8,766 nt of DNA from Paracoccaceae bacterium (GCA_023134935.1 JAGLUD010000105.1:1-8766), one strand, 5' to 3'; positions 1 through 7,430 are shown, numbered from the stretch's first letter. A program made the numbers and translations. The notes: a model not told the origin generated them from the letters alone.

Positions 1-1223
1 ACGTCATACGCCCCGCCATATGCTTTGCGCGTAATCACTGTCACCTTGGGTACCGTTGCCTCGCCATACGCAAACAAAAGTTTCGCACCGTGTTTGATAA
101 CACCGCCGTATTCCTGCGTCGTGCCCGGCAAGAACCCCGGTACGTCGACCAGCGTCAGGATTGGGATTTCGAACGCATCGCAGAAGCGCACAAACCGCGC
201 CGCCTTACGGCTAGCGTCGATGTCCAAACACCCAGCCAACACCATCGGTTGGTTTGCAACAACGCCAACGGTAGAACCTTCAAGCCGGATAAACCCTGTC
301 AGAATATTTTTGGCGAAGTCCTTCTGGATTTCAAAGAAATCCCCCTCGTCCGCCAGTTTTCGTACGAGTTCATGCATGTCGTAAGCTGCATTCGCATTAT
401 CAGGAATCAACGTATCAAGGCTGCTTTCAATCCTCGAATGGCTGTCGAAGTAGGGTCGCACCGGAGGTTTTTCACGGTTGTTCAAAGGCAACATGTCAAC
501 AAGACGGCGGACCTCGAACAAGGCCTCCATATCGTTTTCAAATGCCCCGTCAGCCACGGAGGATTTCGACGTATGCGTGCGCGCCCCGCCCAATTCTTCT
601 GCCGTGACGATCTCGTTAGTAACGGTTTTCACCACATCAGGGCCGGTAACGAACATGTAAGAACTGTCCTTCACCATAAAGATAAAGTCGGTGATCGCCG
701 GCGAGTACACCGCACCACCAGCACAAGGCCCCATGATCACGCTGATCTGCGGAACCACACCCGAAGCCATAATGTTCTTCTGAAACACATCTGCATAACC
801 GCCCAGCGCCGCGACGCCTTCTTGAATGCGCGCGCCACCGGAATCGTTCATACCGATCACAGGCGCGCCATTCTTGATCGCCATATCCATGATCTTGCAA
901 ATCTTCGCCGCATGCGTTTCGGAAAGTGAGCCACCCAGAACCGTGAAGTCCTGGCTATACAGATAGACCATCCGGCCATTGATCGTTCCCCACCCCGTTA
1001 TCACACCATCACCGGGGTATTTCTGTTTCTCCATCCCGAAGTCCACGCAACGGTGGGCTACGAACATGTCGAATTCCTCGAAACTACCCTCGTCCAGCAG
1101 CACCTCGATCCGCTCCCGCGCGGTTAGCTTGCCTTTTGAGTGCTGCACATCAATGCGCCGCTGCCCACCGCCAAGCCGCGCCTGATCGCGTCGTGCTTCG
1201 AGTTGTTCGAGAATGTCCTGCAT
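1..1223 (-). CDS. pccB: Propionyl-CoA carboxylase beta chain (carboxyltransferase subunit), 3' end beyond the window
   Basis: This is the carboxyltransferase subunit of biotin-dependent propionyl-CoA carboxylase, a cytoplasmic enzyme that moves carboxybiotin's carboxyl group to propionyl-CoA to give methylmalonyl-CoA. The minus-strand frame is open from an ATG at 1223-1221 to the window edge, giving 407 residues of a family usually near 510. Family signatures are visible: [12 protein letters not shown] at residues 125-136, the [12 protein letters not shown] oxyanion-hole region at 165-176, [10 protein letters not shown] followed by an [10 protein letters not shown] stretch, and [20 protein letters not shown] near residue 360. 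The second oxyanion segment (KAYGGAYD) sits at the edge. A good ribosome-binding site (GGGAGG; CCTCCC at 1231-1236 on the plus strand) fixes the start. The divergent ScfR regulator supports propionyl-CoA rather than acetyl-CoA or methylcrotonyl-CoA as substrate. No frameshift is seen. The alpha (biotin) subunit is not in the window. Confidence 0.96.
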   Translation of the reverse strand, partial: MQDILEQLEARRDQARLGGGQRRIDVQHSKGKLTARERIEVLLDEGSFEEFDMFVAHRCVDFGMEKQKYPGDGVITGWGTINGRMVYLYSQDFTVLGGSLSETHAAKICKIMDMAIKNGAPVIGMNDSGGARIQEGVAALGGYADVFQKNIMASGVVPQISVIMGPCAGGAVYSPAITDFIFMVKDSSYMFVTGPDVVKTVTNEIVTAEELGGARTHTSKSSVADGAFENDMEALFEVRRLVDMLPLNNREKPPVRPYFDSHSRIESSLDTLIPDNANAAYDMHELVRKLADEGDFFEIQKDFAKNILTGFIRLEGSTVGVVANQPMVLAGCLDIDASRKAARFVRFCDAFEIPILTLVDVPGFLPGTTQEYGGVIKHGAKLLFAYGEATVPKVTVITRKAYGGAYD

Positions 1224-1250
1224 ACGTTAGCCTCCCATTGTTTGCGACGT

Positions 1251-1279
1251 AGCATAAGGAAGTTATTACAGAATTTGAA
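1251..1279 (-). promoter_or_regulatory. Candidate pccB promoter
   Basis: Read on the minus strand, a TTCAAA -35-like hexamer (plus 1274-1279) and a TATGCT -10-like hexamer (plus 1251-1256) are separated by 17 bases. Each matches the sigma70 consensus at four of six positions. Transcription would start near 1244, leaving a leader of about 20 bases with the GGGAGG ribosome-binding site. The TTTGCAAA box at 1295-1314 would then be centred near -60, a typical position for an activator. The promoter is inferred from pattern alone. Confidence 0.4.
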
Positions 1280-1294
1280 CCTAACAATCGCGTA

Positions 1295-1314
1295 TTTGCA
1301 AAACTTATTGCAAA
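1295..1314. promoter_or_regulatory. ScfR/PccR-type operator box (TTTGCAAA-N4-ATTGCAAA)
   Basis: The stretch reads TTTGCAAA, ACTT, ATTGCAAA. Two copies of a self-palindromic octamer have centres 12 bases apart, and only one base departs from a perfect repeat. From memory of published work on Rhodobacter sphaeroides PccR, the box for this regulator is TTTGCAAA-N4-TTTGCAAA, found between pccB and pccR, which is exactly the setting here. The site would let the adjacent regulator control pccB and its own gene. Confidence 0.8.
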
Positions 1315-1318
1315 TACG

Positions 1319-1343
1319 TTCTGCAAATTGCAAACTTGCGAAA
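1319..1343. promoter_or_regulatory. Additional PccR half-sites abutting the regulator start codon
   Basis: Directly after the full box come TCTGCAAA (1320-1327), ATTGCAAA (1327-1334) and a degenerate CTTGCGAA (1335-1342). They fill the sequence up to two bases before the ATG at 1346. They resemble the half-sites of the upstream box but do not keep the 12-base periodicity. They may be a second, weaker site used for autoregulation of pccR. Their function is inferred from similarity and position only. Confidence 0.45.
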
Positions 1344-1345
1344 TT

Positions 1346-2755
1346 ATGGCAACACAAAAGAAACTTTACGCTGGTGCGATTCTTCGTGAAACGCGGTTGA
1401 AACTGGAACTTACCCAAAAGAATTTCGCAAAATCTTTAGGGGTGTCCGTATCTTACCTGAACCAGATGGAAAACAACCACCGCCCGATTTCAGCGACGGT
1501 GGTGCTGGCCTTGGCGCAGGAATTTGGTTTTGATGTAACGCAATTGTCGGTCAGCGACAGCGAACGCATCGTGGCGGACATGCGCGAGGCATTGGCCGAT
1601 CCAGTGTTTGGCGACGACACACCGCCGATGGCCGATTTGCAGCTGACGGCCTCCAACGCGCCCGGCTTGGCGCGTGCATTCTTGACGCTACACCGTGCGC
1701 ATCGACAAAATCAGGATCGCCTCGCCACGCTGAATGAGGCGTTGGGCCGCGAAGACATCGGCATCGCCCCCCTACCATGGGAGGAGGTCCGCGACTTCTT
1801 TCATTATTGCGACAACTACATAGACGCGATCGACCGCGCTGCCGAGCATTTTCATGCGAAAGCGAAATTGGACAAACCGGACAAAATTGACACCCTGCGC
1901 AGGTGGCTAGACACCAATCATCGTGTGGAGCTGGTAATCTCCACCGAAACTGCAGTTCGCAGGTACGACACTGGCACACGGCGGCTAACTGTTTCCGCAC
2001 AAGCGCCTGTTGCCACGCAGGCTTTTCAGATCGCCCACCAGATCGCACTGCTGGAGTTCAACGAATTACTCGAAGCGACCCTCGACTTCGCCCGCTTTGG
2101 CACGGACGAGGCGCGAGCAATCTGCAAAATTGGCCTCGCGAACTATTTCGCTGGTGCCGCGATACTGCCGTATGAAGACTTCCTTATCGCAGCCAAGGAA
2201 TGCCGCCACGATCTAGAGGTTCTGGCCAACCGTTTCTCCGCCAGCATCGAGCAGGTAGCCCACCGCCTTTCCACCATGCAACGCGTCGGAGCAAAAGGCA
2301 TACCGTTCTTCTTCGTGCGCGTAGATCAGGCAGGAACGATCACCAAACGGCATTCAGCCACACAGCTGCAATTCGCGCGTTTTGGCGGCGCATGCCCATT
2401 ATGGAACGTGCATCGCGCATTTGAAACGCCCGGGCAGATATTGCGCCAACTTGCTGAAACACCGGACGGCGTTCGGTACTTAAGCCTCGCGTTGGATATT
2501 TCCAAAAGTGGCGGCTCGTTCCGCGCGCCGGTTCAGCGGTTTGCGATTGGTTTGGGCTGCGAAGTCGAACACGCGAGTGCGTTGGTTTACGCCGACGACA
2601 TGGGCATCCAGAACACCAAAGCGTTCGAACCCATCGGGATATCGTGCCGAATTTGCCCAAGAGTGAACTGCCACCAAAGGGCGGTTCCACCACTAGAAAA
2701 ACGCCTAATCGTCAACCACAATGCACGCGATGTGCTGCCCTACTCCATCGGGTAA
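1346..2755 (+). CDS. pccR: ScfR-family short-chain acyl-CoA-responsive transcriptional regulator (PccR-like)
   Basis: This 469-residue cytoplasmic DNA-binding regulator would control propionyl-CoA carboxylase. A Cro/CI helix-turn-helix occupies about residues 10-66 (LTQKNFAKSLGVSVSYLNQM at 22-41). An IrrE-like (DUF955-type) region follows (around 231-313), and the C-terminal domain typical of ScfR proteins holds CPLW at 350-353 and a Cys cluster, C434-x2-C437-x4-C442, in GISCRICPRVNCHQRAVPPL. PccR, MccR and RamB share this design and respond to acyl-CoA intermediates. The divergent pccB and the TTTGCAAA boxes in the gap favour PccR. The ATG at 1346 was chosen because the MATQKKLYAGAILRETR start matches family N-termini. 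An in-frame TTG at 1328 would add six residues but lies within the half-site cluster. No Shine-Dalgarno sequence precedes either start. MccR or RamB type is less likely. Confidence 0.9.
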   Translation: MATQKKLYAGAILRETRLKLELTQKNFAKSLGVSVSYLNQMENNHRPISATVVLALAQEFGFDVTQLSVSDSERIVADMREALADPVFGDDTPPMADLQLTASNAPGLARAFLTLHRAHRQNQDRLATLNEALGREDIGIAPLPWEEVRDFFHYCDNYIDAIDRAAEHFHAKAKLDKPDKIDTLRRWLDTNHRVELVISTETAVRRYDTGTRRLTVSAQAPVATQAFQIAHQIALLEFNELLEATLDFARFGTDEARAICKIGLANYFAGAAILPYEDFLIAAKECRHDLEVLANRFSASIEQVAHRLSTMQRVGAKGIPFFFVRVDQAGTITKRHSATQLQFARFGGACPLWNVHRAFETPGQILRQLAETPDGVRYLSLALDISKSGGSFRAPVQRFAIGLGCEVEHASALVYADDMGIQNTKAFEPIGISCRICPRVNCHQRAVPPLEKRLIVNHNARDVLPYSIG

Positions 2756-2771
2756 TCCACCTAATTAAATT

Positions 2772-2791
2772 ATTTTACCATTTGATAAAAT
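2772..2791. promoter_or_regulatory. Degenerate RutR-like operator at the preTA promoter
   Basis: The sequence ATTTTACCA-TT-TGATAAAAT is an inverted repeat of two nine-base arms with one mismatch and a two-base spacer. Its core TTTACCATTTGATAAA (2774-2789) matches the RutR consensus as I know it, TTGACCA-N2-TGGTCAA, at 11 of 14 specified positions, with the same spacer length. It overlaps the candidate -35 hexamer of preT, so binding would repress. The link to the RutR-like regulator at 7612-8265 is inference. Confidence 0.6.
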
Positions 2792-2810
2792 TTTACTCCT
2801 GTGCCATGCT
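2782..2810 (+). promoter_or_regulatory. Candidate preTA promoter
   Basis: TTGATA (2782-2787) matches the -35 consensus at five of six positions. Seventeen bases later comes CATGCT (2805-2810), a weak -10 resembling the TATGCT found at other promoters in this window. Transcription would begin near 2817, leaving a leader of about 25 bases that contains the GGAGGG ribosome-binding site. The operator-like dyad at 2772-2791 covers the -35. Confidence 0.45.
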
Positions 2811-2841
2811 CGCCGCAAACATACACAACAGGAGGGTGAAT

Positions 2842-4179
2842 ATGCCAAACGACATGCAAACATCCGGGATAGCGGATCACCGCCTAAGCCCGCCAGATTA
2901 TGCCGACAACTTCAGCGATCTGCACGCCCCATTGTCAGATCACGAGGCGCTAGTCGCGGCTGACCGATGCTATTTCTGCCACGACGCGCCGTGCATGGAC
3001 GCTTGTCCAACCACGATCGACATCCCCCTGTTCATCCGTCAAATCTCGACTGGAACGGCAGATGCTGCGGCCAATACAATCTTCTCGCAAAACATCCTCG
3101 GCGGAATGTGCGCCCGCGTTTGCCCAACGGAAACGTTGTGCGAAGAAGTCTGCGTTCGCGAAACAGCCGAGGGTAAACCGGTTCTGATCGGCCAGTTGCA
3201 ACGCTATGCGACAGACGGGATGATGGGCAAAGCTCATCCGTTTAACCGTGCGGCGGAGACTGGCAAGAAGATCGCCGTCGTTGGTGCTGGTCCTGCTGGA
3301 TTGGCCTGTGCGCATCGTCTTTCTATGAACGGCCACGCGGTTACGGTATTTGATGCCCGCGCAAAAGGTGGCGGCCTGAACGAGTTCGGAATTGCGGCAT
3401 ATAAGTCGGTTGGCGGCTTCGCGCAGACCGAAGTCGAGTGGCTTTTGTCTATCGGCGGGATCGAAGTGAAATACGACTCCCCGCTTGGTAACGGCCTGTC
3501 GATTGACGACCTGAAAGCGGATTACGATGCGGTGTTCCTCGGGATCGGTCTTGGCGGCGTGAATGCGCTGCGGGCTGATGGCGAAGATAAGGACAACGTC
3601 GTTGATGCGGTCGATTTCATCGAAGGTTTGCGTCAGGCGTCCGATATGGGCACTGTCGCGGTTGGCCGCCACGTTGTGGTTATTGGCGGCGGTATGACCG
3701 CCGTAGATGCTGCCGTGCAGTCCAAACTTCTGGGTGCTGACGAGGTTACGATGGTGTACCGTCGTGGCAAAGAACGTATGAGTGCCTCGGTTTTTGAGCA
3801 GGAACTGGCGACCTCCAAGGGCGTGCACTTGATTTACAACGCCGCCCCCGTTCGCGTTATCGGAAACGGTGCAGCGCAGGCGGTGGAGTTCGCTTACACT
3901 CATACCGTGGACGGCAAACTGGAAAACACTGGCGAGACATTTACAGTCACGGCTGATCAGGTGTTCAAGGCCATCGGGCAGACGCTGGACGGTGCGCCTG
4001 ACGGGTTGGAACTCGACGGTGGTAAAATCAACGTTAACGAGGTTGGACAAACGTCTGATCCGGCCATCTGGGCGGGCGGCGATTGCGCGTCCGGCGGCGA
4101 TGACCTGACGGTGACCGCGGTTGCCGAAGGGCGCGATGCGGCCGAGGCTATTAACAACAAACTAACGGCGGAGGGCTAA
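2842..4179 (+). CDS. preT: NAD(P)-dependent dihydropyrimidine dehydrogenase, electron-input subunit PreT
   Basis: PreT feeds electrons from NAD(P)H through FAD and Fe-S clusters to PreA, which reduces uracil or thymine in the first step of reductive pyrimidine breakdown. The protein has 445 residues; E. coli PreT is slightly shorter. The N-terminal Fe-S domain shows C43-x2-C46-x4-C51-x3-C55 and C90, C94, C100, C104. Q120 in IGQLQRYA lines up with the Gln that serves as a cluster ligand in animal dihydropyrimidine dehydrogenase. The FAD motif VVGAGPAGLA begins at 146 and the NAD(P) motif IGGGMTAVDAA at 281. AGGDCASGGD (411-420) is the C-terminal FAD-binding signature. The ATG at 2842 is chosen for its strong GGAGGG (2831-2836); the frame is open further upstream but that part overlaps pccR. 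It is separated from preA by three bases. Other glutamate synthase small-subunit-like oxidoreductases look similar, but the preA partner settles the assignment. Confidence 0.93.
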   Translation: MPNDMQTSGIADHRLSPPDYADNFSDLHAPLSDHEALVAADRCYFCHDAPCMDACPTTIDIPLFIRQISTGTADAAANTIFSQNILGGMCARVCPTETLCEEVCVRETAEGKPVLIGQLQRYATDGMMGKAHPFNRAAETGKKIAVVGAGPAGLACAHRLSMNGHAVTVFDARAKGGGLNEFGIAAYKSVGGFAQTEVEWLLSIGGIEVKYDSPLGNGLSIDDLKADYDAVFLGIGLGGVNALRADGEDKDNVVDAVDFIEGLRQASDMGTVAVGRHVVVIGGGMTAVDAAVQSKLLGADEVTMVYRRGKERMSASVFEQELATSKGVHLIYNAAPVRVIGNGAAQAVEFAYTHTVDGKLENTGETFTVTADQVFKAIGQTLDGAPDGLELDGGKINVNEVGQTSDPAIWAGGDCASGGDDLTVTAVAEGRDAAEAINNKLTAEG

Positions 4180-4182
4180 ACC

Positions 4183-5505
4183 ATGGCTGATCTAACAACC
4201 AATTTCATTGGCATTAAATCCCCGAACCCGTTCTGGCTGGCATCTGCCCCGCCAACGGATAAGGAATACAACGTTCGCCGCGCTTTCGAGGCTGGCTGGG
4301 GCGGTGTTGTCTGGAAAACGCTGGGCGAGGAAGGCCCACCCGTTGTTAACGTCAACGGCCCTCGCTACGGCGCAATTTACGGCGGCGATCGACGGCTAAT
4401 CGGGTTGAATAACATCGAGCTAATTACGGATCGTCCGTTGCAGCAAAACCTTCAGGAAATCAAAGCCGTCAAACGGGATTACCCTGATCGCGCGATGATC
4501 GTATCCCTGATGGTCCCTTGCGAGGAAGAAGCATGGAAAGCCATCCTTCCGGTCGTTGAAGAAACCGGCGCTGACGGGATCGAGCTGAACTTCGGCTGCC
4601 CGCACGGCATGGCCGAGCGCGGAATGGGTGCCGCCGTTGGCCAAGTGCCCGAATACATCGAAATGGTGACGCGCTGGTGCAAACAATACACGCGCATGCC
4701 TGTGATCGTGAAGCTAACGCCCAACATCACCGACATCCGCATGCCAGCCGAGGCTGCGATGCGTGGCGGGGCAGATGCGGTTAGTCTGATCAACACGATC
4801 AACTCGATCACTTCGGTCAATCTGGACACTTTTGCGCCAGAACCAACGATAGACGGTTGGGGCGCACATGGCGGTTATTGTGGCCCAGCGGTGAAGCCGA
4901 TTGCGCTGAACATGGTTGCCGAAATCGCCCGTAGTGAAGTTACCGCTGGTCTGCCGATCTCCGGCATTGGTGGCGTTAGCAACTGGCGCGATGCGGCGGA
5001 ATTTATGGCGCTTGGGGCTGGTAACGTACAGGTTTGTACTGCCGCAATGACTTATGGATTTAAAATCGTAGAAGAAATGATCTCGGGCCTGTCGCAGTAT
5101 ATGGATGAACGCGAGATCACTTCGACCTCCGAAATTATTGGCCGTGCGGTCCCTAATGCCAAAGACTGGCAGGATCTTAACCTGAACTACATCGCCAAGG
5201 CCAAAATCGATCAAGACCTGTGCATCGCCTGTGGCCGTTGCTTCGCAGCGTGCGAGGACACATCACATCAGGCGATTACAATGTCCGATGATCGTGTGTT
5301 TGAAGTTCAGAACGACGAATGTGTCGCCTGTAACCTTTGCGCGTTGGTTTGCCCTGTTGAGAATTGTATCACGCTGGAACAACAAGCCGCCGGAACCGTC
5401 GATGAACGCACTGGCGAGGTTATTCCCGAAGAATACGCCAACTGGACAACCCATCCGAACAACCCAACGGGCGCGATGTGCAATGTGATGCCTAGCGACG
5501 ACTAA
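4183..5505 (+). CDS. preA: NAD(P)-dependent dihydropyrimidine dehydrogenase, catalytic subunit PreA
   Basis: PreA is the FMN- and Fe-S-containing catalytic half of dihydropyrimidine dehydrogenase, converting uracil or thymine to the 5,6-dihydro form in the cytoplasm. The 440-residue protein begins with a dihydroorotate dehydrogenase-like TIM barrel. It carries NFGCPHGMAERGMG, whose C139 corresponds to the catalytic Cys of the family; KLTPNITDI (177-185); and GIGGVSNWRDAAEF (261-274), the FMN phosphate region. Two 4Fe-4S motifs follow: C347, C350, C353, C357 and C380, C383, C386, C390. The animal enzyme is a single polypeptide with PreT-like and PreA-like halves; here they are separate. The gene starts three bases after preT, with GGAGGG (4170-4175) inside the preT 3' end, so translation is probably coupled. 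The strong terminator just downstream ends the operon. All key residues are intact. Confidence 0.95.
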   Translation: MADLTTNFIGIKSPNPFWLASAPPTDKEYNVRRAFEAGWGGVVWKTLGEEGPPVVNVNGPRYGAIYGGDRRLIGLNNIELITDRPLQQNLQEIKAVKRDYPDRAMIVSLMVPCEEEAWKAILPVVEETGADGIELNFGCPHGMAERGMGAAVGQVPEYIEMVTRWCKQYTRMPVIVKLTPNITDIRMPAEAAMRGGADAVSLINTINSITSVNLDTFAPEPTIDGWGAHGGYCGPAVKPIALNMVAEIARSEVTAGLPISGIGGVSNWRDAAEFMALGAGNVQVCTAAMTYGFKIVEEMISGLSQYMDEREITSTSEIIGRAVPNAKDWQDLNLNYIAKAKIDQDLCIACGRCFAACEDTSHQAITMSDDRVFEVQNDECVACNLCALVCPVENCITLEQQAAGTVDERTGEVIPEEYANWTTHPNNPTGAMCNVMPSDD

Positions 5506-5531
5506 TGGCATTGCATATCCAATAACATTTG

Positions 5532-5562
5532 GGCGATCCTGCGAAATCAGGATCGCCTTTTT
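5532..5562 (+). terminator. Intrinsic terminator of the preTA operon
   Basis: A perfect ten-base-pair stem (GGCGATCCTG at 5532-5541, CAGGATCGCC at 5548-5557) with a six-base CGAAAT loop is followed at once by five T residues (5558-5562). It lies 27 bases after the preA stop. It should close the preTA transcript and largely separate it from the permease gene that begins 17 bases further on. Confidence 0.93.
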
Positions 5563-5579
5563 CATAGACGGAACAACTG

Positions 5580-6467
5580 ATGAGCGAAACCAACACCCAA
5601 GCCATGCGCGGCCACGGCGCGATGCTGTTGTTTTCGGTGCTCGTGGCGGGATCGTTTTCGCTTGGCAGCATCGCCGCGCCCCTAATTGAACCTACAGCAC
5701 TGAATGCATTACGATTCCTTGTCGCCTCTGCCATCATCGGTGTGCTGGTTTTTCTTGGCCCCGGGATAAAACGCGAATACCTTGATGCACCTTGGCGCTA
5801 TCTTCTGATGGGTGGATTGTTTTCAATATACTTCGTGCTGATGTTCGAAGGTCTGAAACTGGCACCGCCTGTTTCCACCAGCGCGGTATTCACCCTGACC
5901 CCTGTCATGTCGGCTGGTTTTGGCTGGCTGCTGCTGCGCCAAATCACGACCCCTCGTATGGCGGTTGCACTAACACTGGCGGCAGCGGGTGCCGTCTGGG
6001 TGATCTTTCGGGGTGACGTCGATGCCATCCTCGCATTCAACATCGGCAAAGGCGAAACGATTTTCTTCTTCGGTTGCATAGCGCATGCAATCTACACCCC
6101 GCTGGTTCGCAAACTTAGCCGAGGGGAGCCGACGTTGGTTTTCACCTTTGGCACACTCCTCGCAGGGCTGTTTATTCTGTCGATCTACGGCGCCAAAGAC
6201 ATCGTTACGACCGACTGGGCCGCCCTACCCTCCATTGTCTGGATCACCATCCTGTATGTAGCCATTTTCGCCAGTGCTGCCACGTTTTTTCTGTTGCAAT
6301 ACGCCACGCTACATCTGCCAAGCGCCAAGGTTATGGCCTACACATATTTGGTCCCGGCATGGGTGATCTTGTGGGAAGCGGTAATGGGGAACGGGTTCGT
6401 CGGGATAACGGTTCTGGCCGGCGTTGGCCTGACCGTAGTGGCACTGTTAATGTTACTAAAAGATTAA
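5580..6467 (+). CDS. EamA/DMT-superfamily membrane transporter, substrate unknown
   Basis: This is a 295-residue integral inner-membrane protein of the drug/metabolite transporter superfamily. The sequence is strongly hydrophobic throughout and fits two EamA repeats of about five helices each (roughly residues 13-145 and 155-293). Typical signatures include TALNALRFLVASAIIG in the first repeat and the LPSAKVMAYTYLVPAWVILWE region in the second. Members export or import amino acids, nucleosides, purines and other metabolites, and the sequence does not reveal the substrate. The start at 5580 is supported by GGAA at 5570-5573. It begins only 17 bases after the preTA terminator and I see no convincing promoter of its own, so its expression may rely on read-through or an unrecognised promoter. 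A role in pyrimidine or beta-alanine movement is possible from its neighbours but unproven. Its stop overlaps that of the convergent XRE gene by four bases. Confidence 0.9.
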   Translation: MSETNTQAMRGHGAMLLFSVLVAGSFSLGSIAAPLIEPTALNALRFLVASAIIGVLVFLGPGIKREYLDAPWRYLLMGGLFSIYFVLMFEGLKLAPPVSTSAVFTLTPVMSAGFGWLLLRQITTPRMAVALTLAAAGAVWVIFRGDVDAILAFNIGKGETIFFFGCIAHAIYTPLVRKLSRGEPTLVFTFGTLLAGLFILSIYGAKDIVTTDWAALPSIVWITILYVAIFASAATFFLLQYATLHLPSAKVMAYTYLVPAWVILWEAVMGNGFVGITVLAGVGLTVVALLMLLKD

Positions 6468-7318
6468 CGAATATCCAGTGCGTCAAGACTGGCAATGAAA
6501 TCACGCGCATCAACGCTGGATTCGCGGATCAGCCAGTCAAAATGGTTTGTCATCGCCTGCACCCGTGTTGAATCTCGAAAGACGATGTAGTGCCGCCCCA
6601 AGTAGATCATCGCCATAAGTGGCCCGAATACGGTTAACGGAGCACTAAAAACCTGATGCGCATCAAACTGGAAAATCCTTAACGAAGGGTAAAGATGATC
6701 GTAATTTTCGATCCAGCTTGCGACCTGTTCTTTGCGAATTTGCTTCGAAAGTCCGGCGTAATAACCGGTCCCTGCCGCGAAACTCTCCAGCTCGTGCAGC
6801 GGCATCGCAATCTCGTAATCTGTATGGCGGGATCGGAGCCACGACAGACTCTCCTCCATCGCGCCAATCGCCTGATCGGGTGTTTTACCTAGGTGCTGCT
6901 GGTACTCCCAGCGCAGAACGTCGGGCGTTTTGAGGAAGTCCGGCAAGGTCGCTGGAACGTGGCGAATTTTGTAACCGGTCGCCTCCTGATGCCAGGCAAA
7001 CAACTGCTCGTCGGCGGATGAACGCGCTGCCTCCGGCATACTTAATGCCACGTCCAGCAAGTCATTCGCGCGTTCAGGTCGCGCACTTAACCCCAACAAC
7101 CAATCCGCCGAAACGCCCAATGTATGCGCGCATTCGCCAATCACCTGCGCGTTTGGCAAGCGCGCGTGGGTGTCCGATAAAAGCTGCGATATTGTCGAGC
7201 GGTCCACCCCGATGGCCTCCGATAAGCTGCTCTTATTCAAGCCAGCCCTGTCCATCGCGTCTTGCAAACGTTGACGAAATATCGCGGAGCGTTCGCGCTT
7301 GTCCATATTTATCGCCAT
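6464..7318 (-). CDS. XRE/Cro-CI-type helix-turn-helix transcriptional regulator
   Basis: This is a 284-residue DNA-binding regulator. An N-terminal Cro/CI-type helix-turn-helix covers about residues 14-76 (RQRLQDAMDRAGLNKSSLSE, then GVDRSTISQLLSD) and ends in LGVSADWLLGLS, a phrase common in this family. The remaining 200 residues form a separate C-terminal domain, rich in aromatic residues, that I cannot name. It contains no membrane segment or recognised catalytic motif and is probably a sensing or oligomerisation domain. The first ATG (7318) was used. A second ATG four codons later (7306) is equally possible, as neither has a clear Shine-Dalgarno sequence. Dyads at 7310-7342 overlap the start and suggest autoregulation. 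The gene is convergent with the permease and divergent from the DUF2061 gene, so either could be a target. No phage genes accompany it. Confidence 0.85.
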   Translation of the reverse strand: MAINMDKRERSAIFRQRLQDAMDRAGLNKSSLSEAIGVDRSTISQLLSDTHARLPNAQVIGECAHTLGVSADWLLGLSARPERANDLLDVALSMPEAARSSADEQLFAWHQEATGYKIRHVPATLPDFLKTPDVLRWEYQQHLGKTPDQAIGAMEESLSWLRSRHTDYEIAMPLHELESFAAGTGYYAGLSKQIRKEQVASWIENYDHLYPSLRIFQFDAHQVFSAPLTVFGPLMAMIYLGRHYIVFRDSTRVQAMTNHFDWLIRESSVDARDFIASLDALDIR

Positions 7319-7342
7319 TGGTGATAGTATCCCATAATATGG
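7310..7342. promoter_or_regulatory. Clustered dyads over the XRE gene start (candidate operator)
   Basis: Three short inverted repeats adjoin: TATCGCC-ATT-GGTGATA (7310-7326, one mismatch per arm, covering the start codon), GATA-G-TATC (7323-7331) and CCATA-A-TATGG (7332-7342). Such crowding at the start of a Cro/CI-type gene is typical of autoregulated promoters and could also serve the divergent DUF2061 gene. No experimentally known motif was recognised. Confidence 0.4.
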
Positions 7343-7430
7343 AGTTTACATTGAACACATCCACAATACCCACCATCAAAAGTCAAGGGTATGTTGGACG
7401 CATTAACTGATGAAACTCTAAGGAATACAA

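Noticed and set aside
90..929. A 279-codon plus-strand open frame
   Set aside because: It is antisense to pccB, whose minus-strand frame shows strong family motifs throughout. The plus-strand translation resembles no family and has no ribosome-binding site.
1551..2048. A 165-codon minus-strand open frame
   Set aside because: It is antisense to pccR and rich in Arg, Cys and Pro, as expected of a shadow frame.
2756..2771. A terminator for pccR in the AT-rich stretch after its stop
   Set aside because: There is no GC-rich hairpin. The only clear dyad is the AT-rich operator-like repeat over the preT -35.
2644..2841. A 66-codon upstream extension of preT
   Set aside because: It would overlap the 3' end of pccR in another frame and run through the promoter and operator-like dyad. 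The ATG at 2842 has a strong GGAGGG, and family N-termini start there.
2950..4050. A 366-codon minus-strand open frame
   Set aside because: It is antisense to preT, which carries intact Fe-S, FAD and NAD(P) motifs. The long opposite frame is a by-product of codon use.
6464..7318. The XRE regulator as part of a prophage or toxin-antitoxin system
   Set aside because: No phage, integrase, toxin or mobile-element gene is nearby, and the 200-residue C-terminal domain is unlike short antitoxins or LexA-like phage repressors.
7018..7410. A 130-codon plus-strand open frame ending just before the DUF2061 gene
   Set aside because: Most of it is antisense to the XRE regulator. The last part (an ATG at 7339 giving 23 residues) could be a leader peptide, but it has no ribosome-binding site or recognisable content.
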